Shown in pieces: positions 11,274-23,716 of a stretch of DNA of 64,000 nucleotides; positions within the stretch are counted from its first letter, which is position 1; each line of letters begins with the position of its first letter. The position numbers were made by a program, and so were the translations under genes. The notes under the pieces were generated by a model. The model searched no databases. It was not told where the DNA came from and saw only the letters and a program-made list of their open reading frames with translations. Source of the stretch: Gonatopus flavifemur (Eukaryota > Arthropoda > Insecta > Hymenoptera > Dryinidae); assembly GCA_018340375.1 (NCBI GenBank), contig JAFFJZ010000076.1:310001-374000 (forward strand), in the 5' to 3' direction.

Positions 11274-12122
11274 TCCAGGGGCCAAAATATTGATGAAAAA
11301 TCAACAGAAACTCACGCGTTAAACGTAATGGGTCTTCCTAATGTTGACGATGTTTCTTCTTATTCGAATGCAGTAATGCAGTGTATATTGTATTGTGCTT
11401 CTAAGACAAAACAATTACTTTCATCTGACCCCAATGACATCATGAATATTTCAATTCAGAACTACAATTCGCAAAAAAACCTTGATATCATAGCTTTAAA
11501 ACAGCTTGCAGGTCCACAATACTTACATAATCATTCACAAGATGCGGGAGAATTCATCGCTTCTATTTGCGAAAATTGAATGGCTATTAAAAATTTAGCG
11601 AAGCACCAAATAACTACCTTAACGTAATGTACGAAATGTGAATATACCGAAAATATTGTTGGTAAAAATTGTGTTACACGTCTTGGGCTACCTCCAATTT
11701 CACAAAAATCATTTGAGTTTCAAGAAATATTCAAGTTCAATTTTTCAACGTTGAAAATTTTCGAAGATTCTTGTGACAATTGCAATAACTTGCATAAAAC
11801 TAAAAAATCATTTATAACAGCGTCAGAGCAATATGTAATTGTGCAATTGATGATGTTCAATCACAATAATGTTGAAGCAACAGAGGTAGAAAATATAAAC
11901 ATTAAAGCAGTACCAACTTCAAAAATTATAATTGCACAACACTTTTATAAAGTTATAGCTGTTGTTTTTCATCAGGGTGAATATATTTCTGAAGATAATT
12001 TCACATGCATGTTACGAAGTAAAGGTACAAAGTGGATATTTATTCATGGTCTGCAAGTTGAAGAGCGACATTGGCCACGCAATGCTAAAGACTCGTATAT
12101 ATATTTCTTTGAAAAGCAATAA
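11274..12122 (+). pseudogene. Ubiquitin-specific protease (C19) pseudogene
   Basis: Peptidase C19 enzymes remove ubiquitin from proteins. One reading frame carries the family landmarks in order. These are G-L-P-N-V...Y-S-N-A-V-M-Q-C (the cysteine box, 11331-11390), H-N-H-S-Q-D-A-G-E-F-I, a C-T-K-C pair and C-D-N-C pair matching the zinc-binding fingers, and F-T-C-M-L-R (the histidine box), then Y-F-F-E-K-Q and a stop. The frame is broken by TGA at 11577-11579 and TAA near 11624. The expected catalytic Cys is Ser (D-V-S-S-Y) and the expected His before F-T-C-M is Asn. At about 280 codons it is short for a host USP. No intron is visible. It could be a processed copy or cargo of a mobile element. 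Function is very unlikely. Confidence 0.7.
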
Positions 12123-12423
12123 TTTCGCTTCATCATAAAATTAGAATTCAATTACTGTGATATTGTACATTTTTGAAGAATATAGAATACCTTTACAATA
12201 CCATAACGAACCAAATATTCTTGAAAAATTTTTTCGAATGATTTCGATGGATATTCCAAAAAATTCTGAAAAATGTCTGGTACAGTACTAGAAAGTGTCT
12301 TCAATCTGATATCTTGAAGGTATATCTTTTTGTTGCATGATAAATATTTGACATCTCTTTACCCAGATAGCCAAAGTTCCAAAAACTAGATCCCATTGAA
12401 TCCTTCTGGAACCACAAAATGAA

Positions 12424-12563
12424 TCACTGAAATGTCAGTAGGATGGAGTTCTTGGAGAATTCAAATCGCCTTTTGTCATACTATATACAGTACAATATAC
12501 AGTATGACAAAAGGCAATTTGAATTCTCCAAGGACTCTATTCTGCTGACATTTCAGTAGTTCA
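12424..12563. repeat. 140-bp palindrome (MITE-like)
   Basis: ACTGAAATGTCAG and GGAGAATTCAAAT...CCTTTTGTCATACT in the left arm pair with the right arm around a centre near 12487. The arms are about 65 bp with a few mismatches. No clear target duplication was found. Confidence 0.7.
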
Positions 12564-12569
12564 ATAATT

Positions 12570-13196
12570 TCTGTTGGATACCTTGAATATATTGTACGCA
12601 AGTTTCCTCTGTCTGTAAGATCTATGCTGTTTCGATTTTCTTACAATGATTTCTTGAAAACACTGGAAATTTCCGCACAAGACATGTTTAGCACAATATC
12701 GTGGGCTGTTTTGAGCGGCGTGAGCTACTTTGAGCGCGGTGAGTTGCTTTGAGCGCTTTGAGCTGCTTTGAGCGCCAACTTATCAGTCAAGGAAAATTTA
12801 GTTTTCGGAATTCTTCACACATATATTTGTTCATGGGAATTCGCTTTTCTCCCCTTCTTTTCTTCATTCTTTATTTCGATAATCTATTGCCGTCCAATGA
12901 TGAGATGACTGATGGAAATCCAAGTGGATTTTTATATCACATAAGTTATCTGAGGACATTTCCTTCATTCCTACGACTGCTATAAACTTGACAGGGGTAT
13001 TTCATTTTTATTTGGGTTCAGTTGGAAGCATATTCAGAAAAAGAAGTGAAATCCCCAAAGAAAACTCCAAAGAAGTAAAAAAATAACGCCAAGTACATGA
13101 AAATCCCAAAAACAAAGAATGAAAAAATCTAAAAACACATTCTAAAGGAAAATTTCACTGCATTCAGAATTTCGACGGGATATAAAAAGATATGCT
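12570..13196. other. Gene-free stretch left of a foldback
   Basis: No gene. It holds the short tandem repeat at 12709-12778. It also has a degenerate copy (about 13030-13140) of the AAATAACGYCAA / AATCCCAAAAAC phrases of the foldback that follows. Confidence 0.4.
12709..12778. repeat. Degenerate 20-bp tandem repeat
   Basis: About three and a half units of a TTTGAGCG-N4-TGAGYTRC pattern in a row. It is more GC-rich than its surroundings. Confidence 0.6.
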
Positions 13197-14228
13197 CCAT
13201 TTGAAAAAAAAAGATATGAAATCAATATGAGCGACCAAGTACATTGGTTGCCCAAAGGATATGTGAAAGACTTTTGGTATATTGTAACTTCAGTTTGTTT
13301 AAACTGTATTGAAGGTAATTTATGATTTTCAAAAAAGCATTATTGTATCAAAAAAATAAATAAAACAAGCGTATCGTTCTGCTCGTATATATAGATACCA
13401 AAAAGTGAAAAAAAAGTAGAATTCCACAAAACATACAAATCACAATCTCACAAAAACCCCTAAAAACTCCAACACAGTAAAAAATAACGTCAAATCCCAA
13501 AAACCATACAAACGTTTTACAATAACACTTGAAAAAAAATCCTTGAAAAAAATACTTCATTCTTTCCGGAAGATTACTTGATATAACAAATATACCATTA
13601 AAAAAAAAGATGTGAAAGGCAACCCTGTTTTGGAATTCGCATCAACCAGTAACACTTGGCGTGGCCGAAGAAGATTTTATGAAATTATATCATTTAAATT
13701 TCTTGTTTAATGTTCTATAGAAATTCATTTGTATATAATAAAGGCTAAAAACTTCTACCATCGGCCACGCCAAGTGTTGCTGGTTGATGCGAATTCCGAA
13801 ACAGGGTTGCCTTTCACATCTTTTTTTTTAATGGTATATTTGTTATATCAAGTAATCTTCCGGAAAGAGTGAAGTATCTTTTTCAAGGATTTTTTTTCAA
13901 GCGTTATTGTAAAACGTTTGTATGGTTTTTGGGATTTGACATTATTTTTTACTGTGTTGGAGTTTTTAGGGGTTTTTGTGAGACATTTGTATGTTTTGTG
14001 GAATTCTACTTTTTTTTCACTTTTTAGTATCTATATATACGAGCAGAGCGATACGCTTGTTTGATTTATTTTTTTGATACGATAATGCTTTTTTGAAAAT
14101 CATAAATTACCTTCAATACAGTTTAAACAAACTGAAGTTACAATATACCAAAAATCTTTCACATATCCTTTGGGTAACCAATGTACTTGGTCGCTCATAT
14201 TGATTTCATATCTTTTTTTTTCAAATGG
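13197..14228. mobile_element. 1.03-kb foldback palindrome
   Basis: Two arms of about 475 bp are reverse complements with only scattered differences, separated by a loop of about 85 bp (about 13672-13757). The outer ends are CCATTTGAAAAAAAAAG and its complement, and the inner arm ends are CACTTGGCGTGGCCGA and its complement. The mirrored short frames (13348-13560 minus and its counterpart) code for nothing recognisable. No target duplication is obvious. Confidence 0.85.
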
Positions 14229-15000
14229 ATTACTTTTACAGACGTCACAAGGACGAGAGAATCAAAAAAGGATAAAACACGATAAATCACTTCAACCGAA
14301 TCGTCATCGAATTCGTAAGTCAACAAGTGATTGGTCTTTACGATTATCACAGCAGGAGATACGTTCGGCACCTCGTATACGTTGGAAAAATCATATAAAC
14401 GTATATTTATATCTAGGAACCCACGTTGCCGACGTTTCATCGAATTAATCCCAAAAAAGAATAAAACCAGTATTCTACAACTCTGTATTCAATTCTGAAA
14501 ATCGTAAAACGAAAACTGTCCTTCCGACGAGGGTCGGATAATTACAAAAACACACACGTATAATGCTTCACCAATACTTGAATATATCGAAGTGTGGGTG
14601 GCTGACCGCTGCCCGGTAGTATATTAGGACTAATGAGCAAAGATTAGAAGTTCTGATATCAAACTACCCAAGTTCAAGTAACGTCTATATATATGTATAT
14701 ATACATATATATATCTGTGTGTATACAATGGTAAGAACATTCGGATTGGTTATTTTTTCAAACAATATACCATTCATAGAAATTCATTCCCTATTCTCTC
14801 TTGTCCCGGATAGGACTAATGAACTCCAGAATCATTTTTCAAGATGACCCTGAAACAGATACTATAAACAAAAATAGAAGCAGAACGAACTGAGAACCGA
14901 GTCATTAATTCCTTTCGGTATTCTAGTTTTTGATAGAATTAACAAGGGATATATCGGAGAACTATTACTTGGAATTTACTGGATCTCATTTAGAGCTTAA
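14229..15000. other. Gene-free stretch
   Basis: No supported gene or RNA. A short TATATATGTATA-type run lies near 14680-14720. Confidence 0.4.
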
Positions 15001-15002
15001 TA

Positions 15003-15276
15003 CACGGAAAAAATAAGTAGTCCAAATTTTCGTTGACTATTATGCCAATTTTGGACGGAACACAAGTTTGAAAAGAATTCATATACTGGATTGTAATAAT
15101 CCGTTAATTGTGTTCACTATTCGAACAATGGAATCCGTTTTTTATTTTCATCATCGAAATAATGGAAAAAGTCAACGAATTATTATAATCCAGTGTACGA
15201 ATTCTTCTCCAAATTGTGCTCCGTCCAAAAGTGACATACTAGTCAACGAAAATTTGGATCACTGATTTTTTCCGTG
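15003..15276. mobile_element. MITE with CACGGAAAAAAT ends
   Basis: The left end CACGGAAAAAATAAGTAG pairs with the right ATTTTTTCCGTG. Complementarity continues through CCAAATTTTCGTTGACTA, GACGGAGCACAA and AGAATTCRTA-type blocks. TA precedes the left end and TT follows the right end, so the TA duplication is imperfect. Non-coding. Confidence 0.8.
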
Positions 15277-17147
15277 TTCCAAATCCTATACGGAGTCTAC
15301 CGAAATTCATTTGAAAACCAAAAGAAAGTCAATACTCGGACGAATGCGTATCAAGAATATCGAATAATTAGGGAGAAAAAAGAGAGAATGATTTGCAAAA
15401 AGATTACGCAAGGTTGAGTGAAATGAAACTCGAGACTGTTTTTGATAGAATAAGACTCAAAGAATGCGCAGTTTCAACAGTTGGTCCATAAACTCACTGA
15501 AATGAGATTTCAAAGATTGAGTCAGCGAATAATTATTGTCAATGTGTATTCTTGAATTGCAAACTTAATCTCAGATGTATAAAAATTATAGACCTCGAAA
15601 ATGATTTTTGTATGTTCTAGTAACATTCTGAGGCCTTACCGTCCAATTGCGATGCAACTCCGAAAGGTTCGCGATTAAATTAATTTACTGATAGGAATTA
15701 CTAATTGTAGCAATCAAAAGACTAATAACAGACCAAGGGAATTCTTGAAACGAAGACAAGTGACATGAAAAATACAAAACGACAGGATAATGAGCAAAAT
15801 TTATGATTGAAGATTGGCTCGTGACCCATGACGACTCTCCCCTTCCATACCCTGCTACACGCATGTGTACGTGGAAGTCCATCCGATACAAGGGATATAC
15901 AGAAAAGAAAGAAAGAAAGAAGGAAAAAAAGGCCTCCGAGCGAAAGAGACTTTACGGAACGTACGTAAGCCACCACCATTACTTCAATATTATTATACCC
16001 GCTCCTTATATCGCCCTTCATCGTCTTTGTTTTGTACCGATGCTGCATCCGGTGCACTTCTCTGCAACATGTACGCGACTTCGATGCATTTGCTGCTGCC
16101 ATGTATTCCGTTGTGTGCACGAGGAACATCGGTTGTTGCATTCTACCATACCGGGCGCGCCGGCGCATCTCTCTTCGATTTACGTCTCTGATTATTTCTC
16201 CCCTTCGTTTTCTTTTCATTTCTTCGAGAGTTAATAATCGACGGAATCGATGCTACGTGAATTTAATCCAACCGCAGATACATCTTACGTGCTCTAAAAA
16301 CAAACGCACTTGATCTTTTGAAATTTCCTTCACGACGCCCTCAGGAGAAATCATTCTATATACTCTCTCTAGAATCGTTTCAAGACAGTTTAATGAAAGA
16401 AGGATTTGAAAATATGAATTAATTTCCAAGAAAAGATTTTACAACATTGTTTCAATACAAATTCTGTCGTATCTCACGATTTCGAAGCTTCCACAGAAAA
16501 ATATGTTAATTTTCCAAGGAAATAAACCTAACCAGGTACGATATGAATATGATATCATCGTCAGTCATATTGTTTCACGGCATTCTGCACCCTAGAAAAC
16601 AATTCCCACGAGGTCTTGAGGAACGTTCCGCGCTCTTAACGCAAAACAAGCGGACAAGGGAAGATGTATAAAGGAAGTTTTGAGAAAGACGAATACGAAG
16701 CACTCTACGCTGAACGGTTCAGCGGTCAGGGACTCTTCGTATGCTTATCAAAGTGTATACACATTTCTATATGTGAACGAATTGCGAATTAATGCAAAGA
16801 AAATTATCTGAAATCTAAACCTCAACCCTCGCTCTTTGTCCATTAAAGAAATACGCATATATTAAATTTGAAGAACAACCACAACCGCAACCGTATAGGA
16901 TCTGAAAAAGATGATAATAATTCGCCAAATTTTCATACAACAAAACTGACATTCTGTAAGTGTTACACACTATATGATGATCACATGTGACGGACAATGG
17001 GACTGAAATGATGGAAAAAAATGTTGTATTGACGCATTTTCTTCTCCCTTTCTTTCATTCTTTCATTCACTTTCAGCTCTTAATTTTGTTAATGAAGCTT
17101 TCGGAACTACGGTAGGCAGTATATTGTTCGTGGAATTGGCTGAGTGG
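15277..17147. other. Gene-free stretch with GC-richer island
   Basis: No gene recognised. From about 15720 to 16235 the composition is less AT-rich and frames are open on both strands (15722-16219 minus, 15803-16234 plus). None has a domain or a coding-like residue composition. It could be an untranslated exon, an enhancer or chance. Confidence 0.35.
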
Positions 17148-17149
17148 TA

Positions 17150-17415
17150 CACGGAGAAAAAGGTATCTTAAAAAGTACCATAATTTATGGATTTTCTGCG
17201 CTGGTCTGACCGATTCTAAATATTTACCTGAAAAAACCTCTAAAAGTACCATAATGCCTTGGACTTTTATACGGAAGGTACCATACTTATTTCAAAAAGT
17301 CCAAGAAATTATGGTACTTTTAGAGATTCATGCAAGTGAATATTCCGACTCGGGTCAGACCAGCGCTGAAAATCCATAAATTATGGTATTTTTCGAGATA
17401 TCTGTTTTCTCAGTG
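17150..17415. mobile_element. MITE with CACGGAGAAAAAGG ends
   Basis: CACGGAGAAAAAGGTATCTT at the left mirrors the right end, which closes TCTGTTTTCTCAGTG. TA flanks both ends (17148-17149 and 17416-17417). The arms share CCATAAATTATGG and GCGCTGGTCTGACC and contain smaller inverted repeats of GTACCATAAT. Confidence 0.85.
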
Positions 17416-17590
17416 TACCACAATGGACGCATTCACATGACCCGTGACGACCGCAAGATACACGTATAGGTACGTATGATCAGGAGAGATGAAAAGATGT
17501 ATGTAAAAACTCAACACTGAATATGTTTTGTAACAGAAAAAAATTCAAAGGGTAGAAGAAACAAATAAGAAAAAAAGGCATATGCACGTA

Positions 17591-17821
17591 CACTGAAAAA
17601 ATTTTATGGCAAACTCCATCAGACTAGTATTGTAATTGCGACATATACTCCCATTATGAGGTTAGGCACTATACTTATGTTCATTGTTATCATAAGTATG
17701 TGAATACTTCATATACTTATGATAACAATGAACGTAAGTATAGTGTCTAACCTCATAGTGGAAATATATGTCGCAATTACGATACTAGTCTGATGGAGTT
17801 TGTCATAAAATTTTCTCAGTG
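17591..17821. mobile_element. Palindromic MITE with CACTGAAAAAAT ends
   Basis: TA then CACTGAAAAAATTTTATGGC at the left, and the complement closing TTTTCTCAGTG then TA at the right. The arms are nearly perfect through CTCCATCAGACTAGTAT and CATAAGTATRTG around a centre near 17706. Confidence 0.9.
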
Positions 17822-17823
17822 TA

Positions 17824-20641
17824 TGAATGGAGGACGTTCAATCATGCTACATGCTACATGCTACAAATTGTTCAGTTTATTTGGAATCTTCTCTTCCTGC
17901 TAAAATGGAAGTTTCTGGTTTTAGAAATCTACTTATCGAATACGAATTTGTTATTACCGTAAACCGAGGTTATTTCGTAATTACGTATCCCCGTGCTTCC
18001 CCTTCAAATAATTTCATCATCAATAAATATTACCAGAATTGATGTGAATCAACTCAGAATATCTTTTCTCGCAATAAAATTCCATCTGTGACGACGCTCC
18101 ATTTGTAAGTATATCGCAATACATAGCTGTGAACTATAACAATAGAAGAAAAAACATTCCACAGTTTCAATCTTTTACGAATAACAGATGTGTTTTTTAT
18201 TACCTTATTTTTGGGGCCAACAATAATTGAAATCCATTTTGAATGGGATCCTAATCTTAATTTCATATCCTGTGCAATCTACAATAAATGCACGGTTATT
18301 ACCATTATCTTCGCAGTCTTAGCCATTAGGTGAGGTTCATTAAAGAATTAACTCGTTCTTCTCTCTTCGTAATATTTTTTTCTCTTCCAAGCACATTAAA
18401 TCTCACTTTAATACTTAATTTCGGATCGTAGGAGAATAGAGAGAAGGAGAAGTAGAGATTAAAGTAAGAGAATTATCTCTCCGAACATTTGTGAATATTT
18501 GAATTCGTTGCAGGATCAAATGAGAACGTAGAATCTTCGAGGTTTTCAATTCCAACGTTATCGATGATGATCCGTAAATATGTTTATATCTCCGACTTAA
18601 CGGTTGATAAAATGCTCGAAACGAAACGAAAATATCATCAATCAAAAATTATACACTACCATAATTTTATATGACATTCATTTCAACGATGACTAGAAAT
18701 CACTTCGCTCGTGTTATAACATTTTAAATTCAACAACAAAAAAAAACTTAATCTCTTTGTATCCCCATTTTAATGTAATAATGATAGGATGTTCTTTTTT
18801 TCTCTTCTTTCAACAAATCAAAGCCACAAACTTCATTCAGTGAGCACCGAGAAATAGCGCGATTGTTGTCGATGAAGAGAACACAGAAGCCATGAAAAGG
18901 AAAAAAAACTTTATCACGGTTATGTGTGTTAAATAATAATTTGAACGATTGCCATGACAAGAGTGTACAGGGAAAGGAGGAGTAAAGGAAGAAACAGCTC
19001 GAGATAGGCATAAGAAAAAGACTGAGGATTAAAAGAGGACCACTCTCACCGTACGTAAGCAAAACGCACCACATGTGGCGCACATCCGCGTGTTCGCAAA
19101 GAGAGAAATGATGAGGAAAAAAATCGCTCGATTCGATCTACAAGGGAGAAAAAAAGGTGTGAAAAATGTTCAAACTTCATAAAAGGAATAATCGATCGAT
19201 GATATATTTTGGTTATCGATATGAATAGGGAGTTGAGAAAATATAATCAACGGTTAAAATGGTACGGACAGGGTTATAGGTCGCTTAGTTCGAGCAAGAT
19301 GCACAACTATATTCTCTAGATAGATACTACCTTTAATGAAATGTCTCGTATTTCACAACGAGTAGGACTAAAACGAGGATCAAGTCAACTTCTTTCCTTT
19401 TACTTGTTCTTGTCCATTCTCTTTTTTCCTTTTCTCATTCTTTTTTCCTTCCTATCTGTGCACACGAACACGTACTCCCAGATATACGTACATACATACA
19501 AATGATTAATACGGCCACTGGTGCACATTGGTGTGTGCTGCAGGTTTTACTGTCTTCCTGCTGCGCCACCTCCTACGGTTCTTTCTCTTCCTTTTCCTAT
19601 CCAGCATAGAGATATGGATATACACTTTCTTTCTTTAATTTGTTATTTCTTCTCATTCTTATTTTGCACTCATTCTTCTCGGTATAATACTTGACCTCGA
19701 ACGAAGAAGGGAATGACAGGGTGTATTGCAGTTTCGTGCCCCACTTAAGCGGGTACGCGAGCGATCTTACATACGTGTATCGTCTATGGCTCTCCTGAAT
19801 CTGTAGTTCTAGTATACGCGATACTTATGGAGAAAAAAATTTGAAAGATTGGAAACAGAGAGAAGTATTTAGTATGGTTCACGTCCCGTTGAATCCACGA
19901 CAAATAACTGTGATTTCTCAAGAAGGGTTCAAGATTTGCTCTTCTTTTTTATTGAGTTGACGCTTCGGACAAACCATTGTATGTGGATTTATTTATTTTG
20001 CACTCTTTTTGAAAGAATGGTATTGAGATTTGTAAAAATCTACTACCATAAGTTTAACGTACAACGTGAAATGAAAACAATGATTAATCGATAGGAACTA
20101 CCTTGTACACACAATAAACTTCAACAATTTCAAAGTAAAAGACAGCATGATTATGCGCATTTATTTATTCTCTAAGAAAAATAACTGATTTGCAAAAAAG
20201 CAATCAATCTAACTTGCTTTTATCGCAATATAACTAACGACGCAAGCCAAATGTATTTAATATCGAATCTATGTTATTTTATATTATTATATCTGATAGA
20301 AACCATACGTAACCAACTGCAGATACTATCTCTGAAATTACACAGTTCTAAGTAACGTTGTCTCTTTTAATCACTCTAAATGACGTACTATGTAGCAATG
20401 TTGTAGATAAATCTTATTTCTCCTTTCAGAAATGAAAGTGGTTTTTTTGAAAGCGCAATAAGAAAACTCCGGGAATTTTATATATATCAAATTATGAGTG
20501 ATAATAATTCATAATATACTGGAGACGAAGAGAAGAGAAAAACGATTCGTAAGAAAGACCAAGGAAAATATTTACTTTCCAACAACATGCCGATAGTTCC
20601 TCGATTTGTCCTTCGGAATAGCTCCATTGTAGCCAATCGAA

Positions 20642-20680
<39 letters not shown>

Positions 20681-23420
20681 GATGGTGATAAATTCCGTAC
20701 AAATACCGCTGCGAAAAAGAGGAATCGAAACTTTCACGATCTTGATTTCTACGATCGATGTGCGGAATCATGTTATTTACTCACAGGATGAACTAGAGTA
20801 TCGATTTTCTTCAACTTCGTTCTATTCTTAGAACGAAACTTTCCTCCAAGTTCTGAAATTCTTCCATTTTTTTTTAGTTTCGTAGGAACTTTGTAGGAAT
20901 TGAAGAAAAATCGACATTCATCTAATTATAATGTTCTCGTTCAGTGAAAGTCAAGTCGAAGCAATGATAATTGAGAGGATTTATAATGAAATGTAATAAT
21001 GAACATCGTAAACAGGTTTTTCATGTAAATAATACATTACAAACTTCGTAGCAGTACAAATGCATTCCGGTAATGGATACAGATATATCATAACAAGATT
21101 TTTCATCGTACAAAGTTCATATTCGATTTGAGATTATGGATGTACCAAGTTAAGAACACTTTCAATTTCAAGATTAAATGGAAACGAGGAGAATATGTTC
21201 AACAAACTCGCCGATAGTGTTTTGTCGAGGGGTTAATTAACTACATGTTTAAACGAATTGTATCACGTGCACGTCGTTGATTTTACCTTTTTCGTTCTTT
21301 TGGTACTTAGATGAAATGGTTGGATGGGGAAACACGAAGCACATTGCACCACGCCTTGCGGCGTAACGGGTGAAAGGCTTCTGGCCATATGGCTATATCG
21401 TGATTATTGAATGACGGTAAATTTCGTACGAGAGAAGAATGATTGCCGGCCAAGAGCAATGAGATGATAATCGGTTCGAATACCGAGGTTGTGTCGAGTC
21501 AATGTTGCTGCCATACAAGGCGTAATTATTTAACCGTTATCGTTATGTTCGATAATGCAGGATTTTCATATTAAAAATTAAGGGAGTTACGTTATATCCT
21601 GCGTCGATTTCATCTGAGCAATGTAAATAACAGGTATGTGTAGAAATGAGAACATTTCTACCACATTTCGAAGAGAAAGAATATTTTCGAACTGTATGGT
21701 AAGATTTTCAGAATTATATACATATATCATTATATATAAATCATATTCAATTATGAATGAATTTTGAAATTGTTTTCATAAAGAATGTAGAGATTCTGTC
21801 GAGTCGTTGTTTGAGGGAGTTCTTTAAATTTGATCCTCTTCAAGATTCTACACTACAGCGGCCTGTATTACGTTACACGGGTTCGATTGAAACTTTTCTG
21901 GAGTCTTCAAGCATTCCCTTTATAAAGTTTACTCGAATAGACCCACGATGTTTACGTCTCGTTCACCGAGAGTGATAAAGAATTGTACAACCAAATACTT
22001 GATCTTGAGAGCCGAGACATAAAAAGAAAGGTTTAATATTCAATAATAATATACATAAAGAAGGACTCAAGTATCGTCCTCAAATTAAAAAAAATCATAT
22101 AGAAATTATATAAAATTATTATATTAAAAATTTTTATCATAGAAAAAGAAATGAAAAAACTTCATGGTGTGTCTTATATTACAGTACTGCTATTCTGTAA
22201 ACGTGCATTGGTTTATGCATGTGTAGCATGTATGAGACACGCACGTGAATGTTCTTCAGAAATTCTCGAGCAAATATATAATATACAAGTCTACAGAACC
22301 CGCAGGGTGCAACGTCAACGTCGTCCAAGAAGACCATAATAATCTTGGTTACTCGACTACGACCGCGGTGTTCTGTGGGGTACTACGCCACACCCATAGG
22401 GGGTTGAAGATAACAAAGATTTCTTCTTCCTTTCTATTATACCTTCTGTATGAGCATATTGTATATAAAGCAGATATACAAGCTGTTTTGAAGTTGGAAC
22501 ATTCGAAGTCTGATGAAAGAAACATCCATGCTTCATTATTTCAATTATTTGTTGTTGATATCAATTGTTCAAACTTCATTTCAACTACGCAACAACAGAC
22601 AACTGTATGTAAATGTGATCGAATGAATCTGTTTCTTAATTACATATATCTCAGAAGATTTATCTAAGTATTTTCCTGTTGTGAATGTGTGTAACATACG
22701 ACATGCAAATCCACTCTCGATGAATGAATATTTATAAAACTCATTTCTTATATGCAATTGTATAGAATCACATTATGCAAACTGAGATACTATAGCACTA
22801 ATCATGCAGGATTACGTACATGAGAATTTCAATGAACTAGATGGAAATCTAGTTCTTGATAAGAGCATTTGAAGCCCGTATGTTAACTTTGCTGGGACAT
22901 AAGAATCATCCGGTTAGAAATTTATCCCTTGGGGCTGGTTAGGTTAACCTTGGTCCTGCTCGGGTCCCAGCGAGGAGTTTAACGCCAAACTATTGTCAAA
23001 ATCTTGTCAAAAAGATCTTATCTGAATCAGAACTCAATAGAAGTTTCATTCATTGCTATTCCCGTAGAAAACAACTCAACATAAATTATTCTTTTTCAGT
23101 TTCTTTTTTACAGAGAATATACAGGATTTTTATCGATATTTTATACAAATTTTTGAAAATTATAAATAATCTTTCCATTAAACAGAATCGATTCTGCTAA
23201 AGAATCCTCGTCACTTCTTTACATAAGAGTGGAATGATTACTTTGTATTATCAATTTTATGTATTCAAAGATTGCCAAACGTTGGATATATTAATTGGAT
23301 TATTTATGAATGTACGTTAAAATTCAGGGATTTATAAAATAAACGAAATTTATAAAAATTAATGTGCATGAGTCAACCAGATGTTGTAGAATAAACTACA
23401 TAAGTTCAAATTCCTGACAA
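17824..23420. other. Long gene-free stretch
   Basis: About 5.6 kb without a supportable gene, transposase or RNA gene. Open frames are short and their translations show no domain. It contains poly-purine and poly-pyrimidine tracts (for example 19385-19460), a TA microsatellite (20646-20679) and a short GC-rich hairpin near 22892-22975. It is probably plain intron sequence. Confidence 0.5.
20646..20679. repeat. (TA)n microsatellite
   Basis: An uninterrupted TA dinucleotide run preceded by a short TG run. The overlapping Tyr-Ile frames on both strands come from this run. Confidence 0.95.
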
Positions 23421-23716
23421 TTAACCCTTAGCTGCCACACTTCGCCAGTGTAACATAGCTGCTACACTGGGGTCGATTATGACCCCAACTGTAAACGTAC
23501 ACCAGAGTCACGCTATGCGTACATATGTCTTAAAAAAAATTTAGAGAGTACTAAAACTGTCCTCATTTTCAATCAAATAATTTCCCTAAAGAAAAATTCA
23601 TTTCGAATTTGTGAAAAAATTATTTCTGCAGCACACATGCATCGCTTGTTTTCATCGATCGATGGGTACATTTTCACTTCTAAATGACATTATCACTGTG
23701 TCATGAAGAAGAATTA

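Noticed and set aside
15722..16234. 165- and 143-codon frames on opposite strands
   Set aside because: No domain and the compositions look like chance open frames. Kept only as a compositional observation.
22892..22975. GC-rich hairpin GCTGGGAC...GTCCCAGC with a GGTTAACC palindrome
   Set aside because: Could be an RNA fold or a decayed repeat, but no known RNA family, terminal repeats or copies were recognised.
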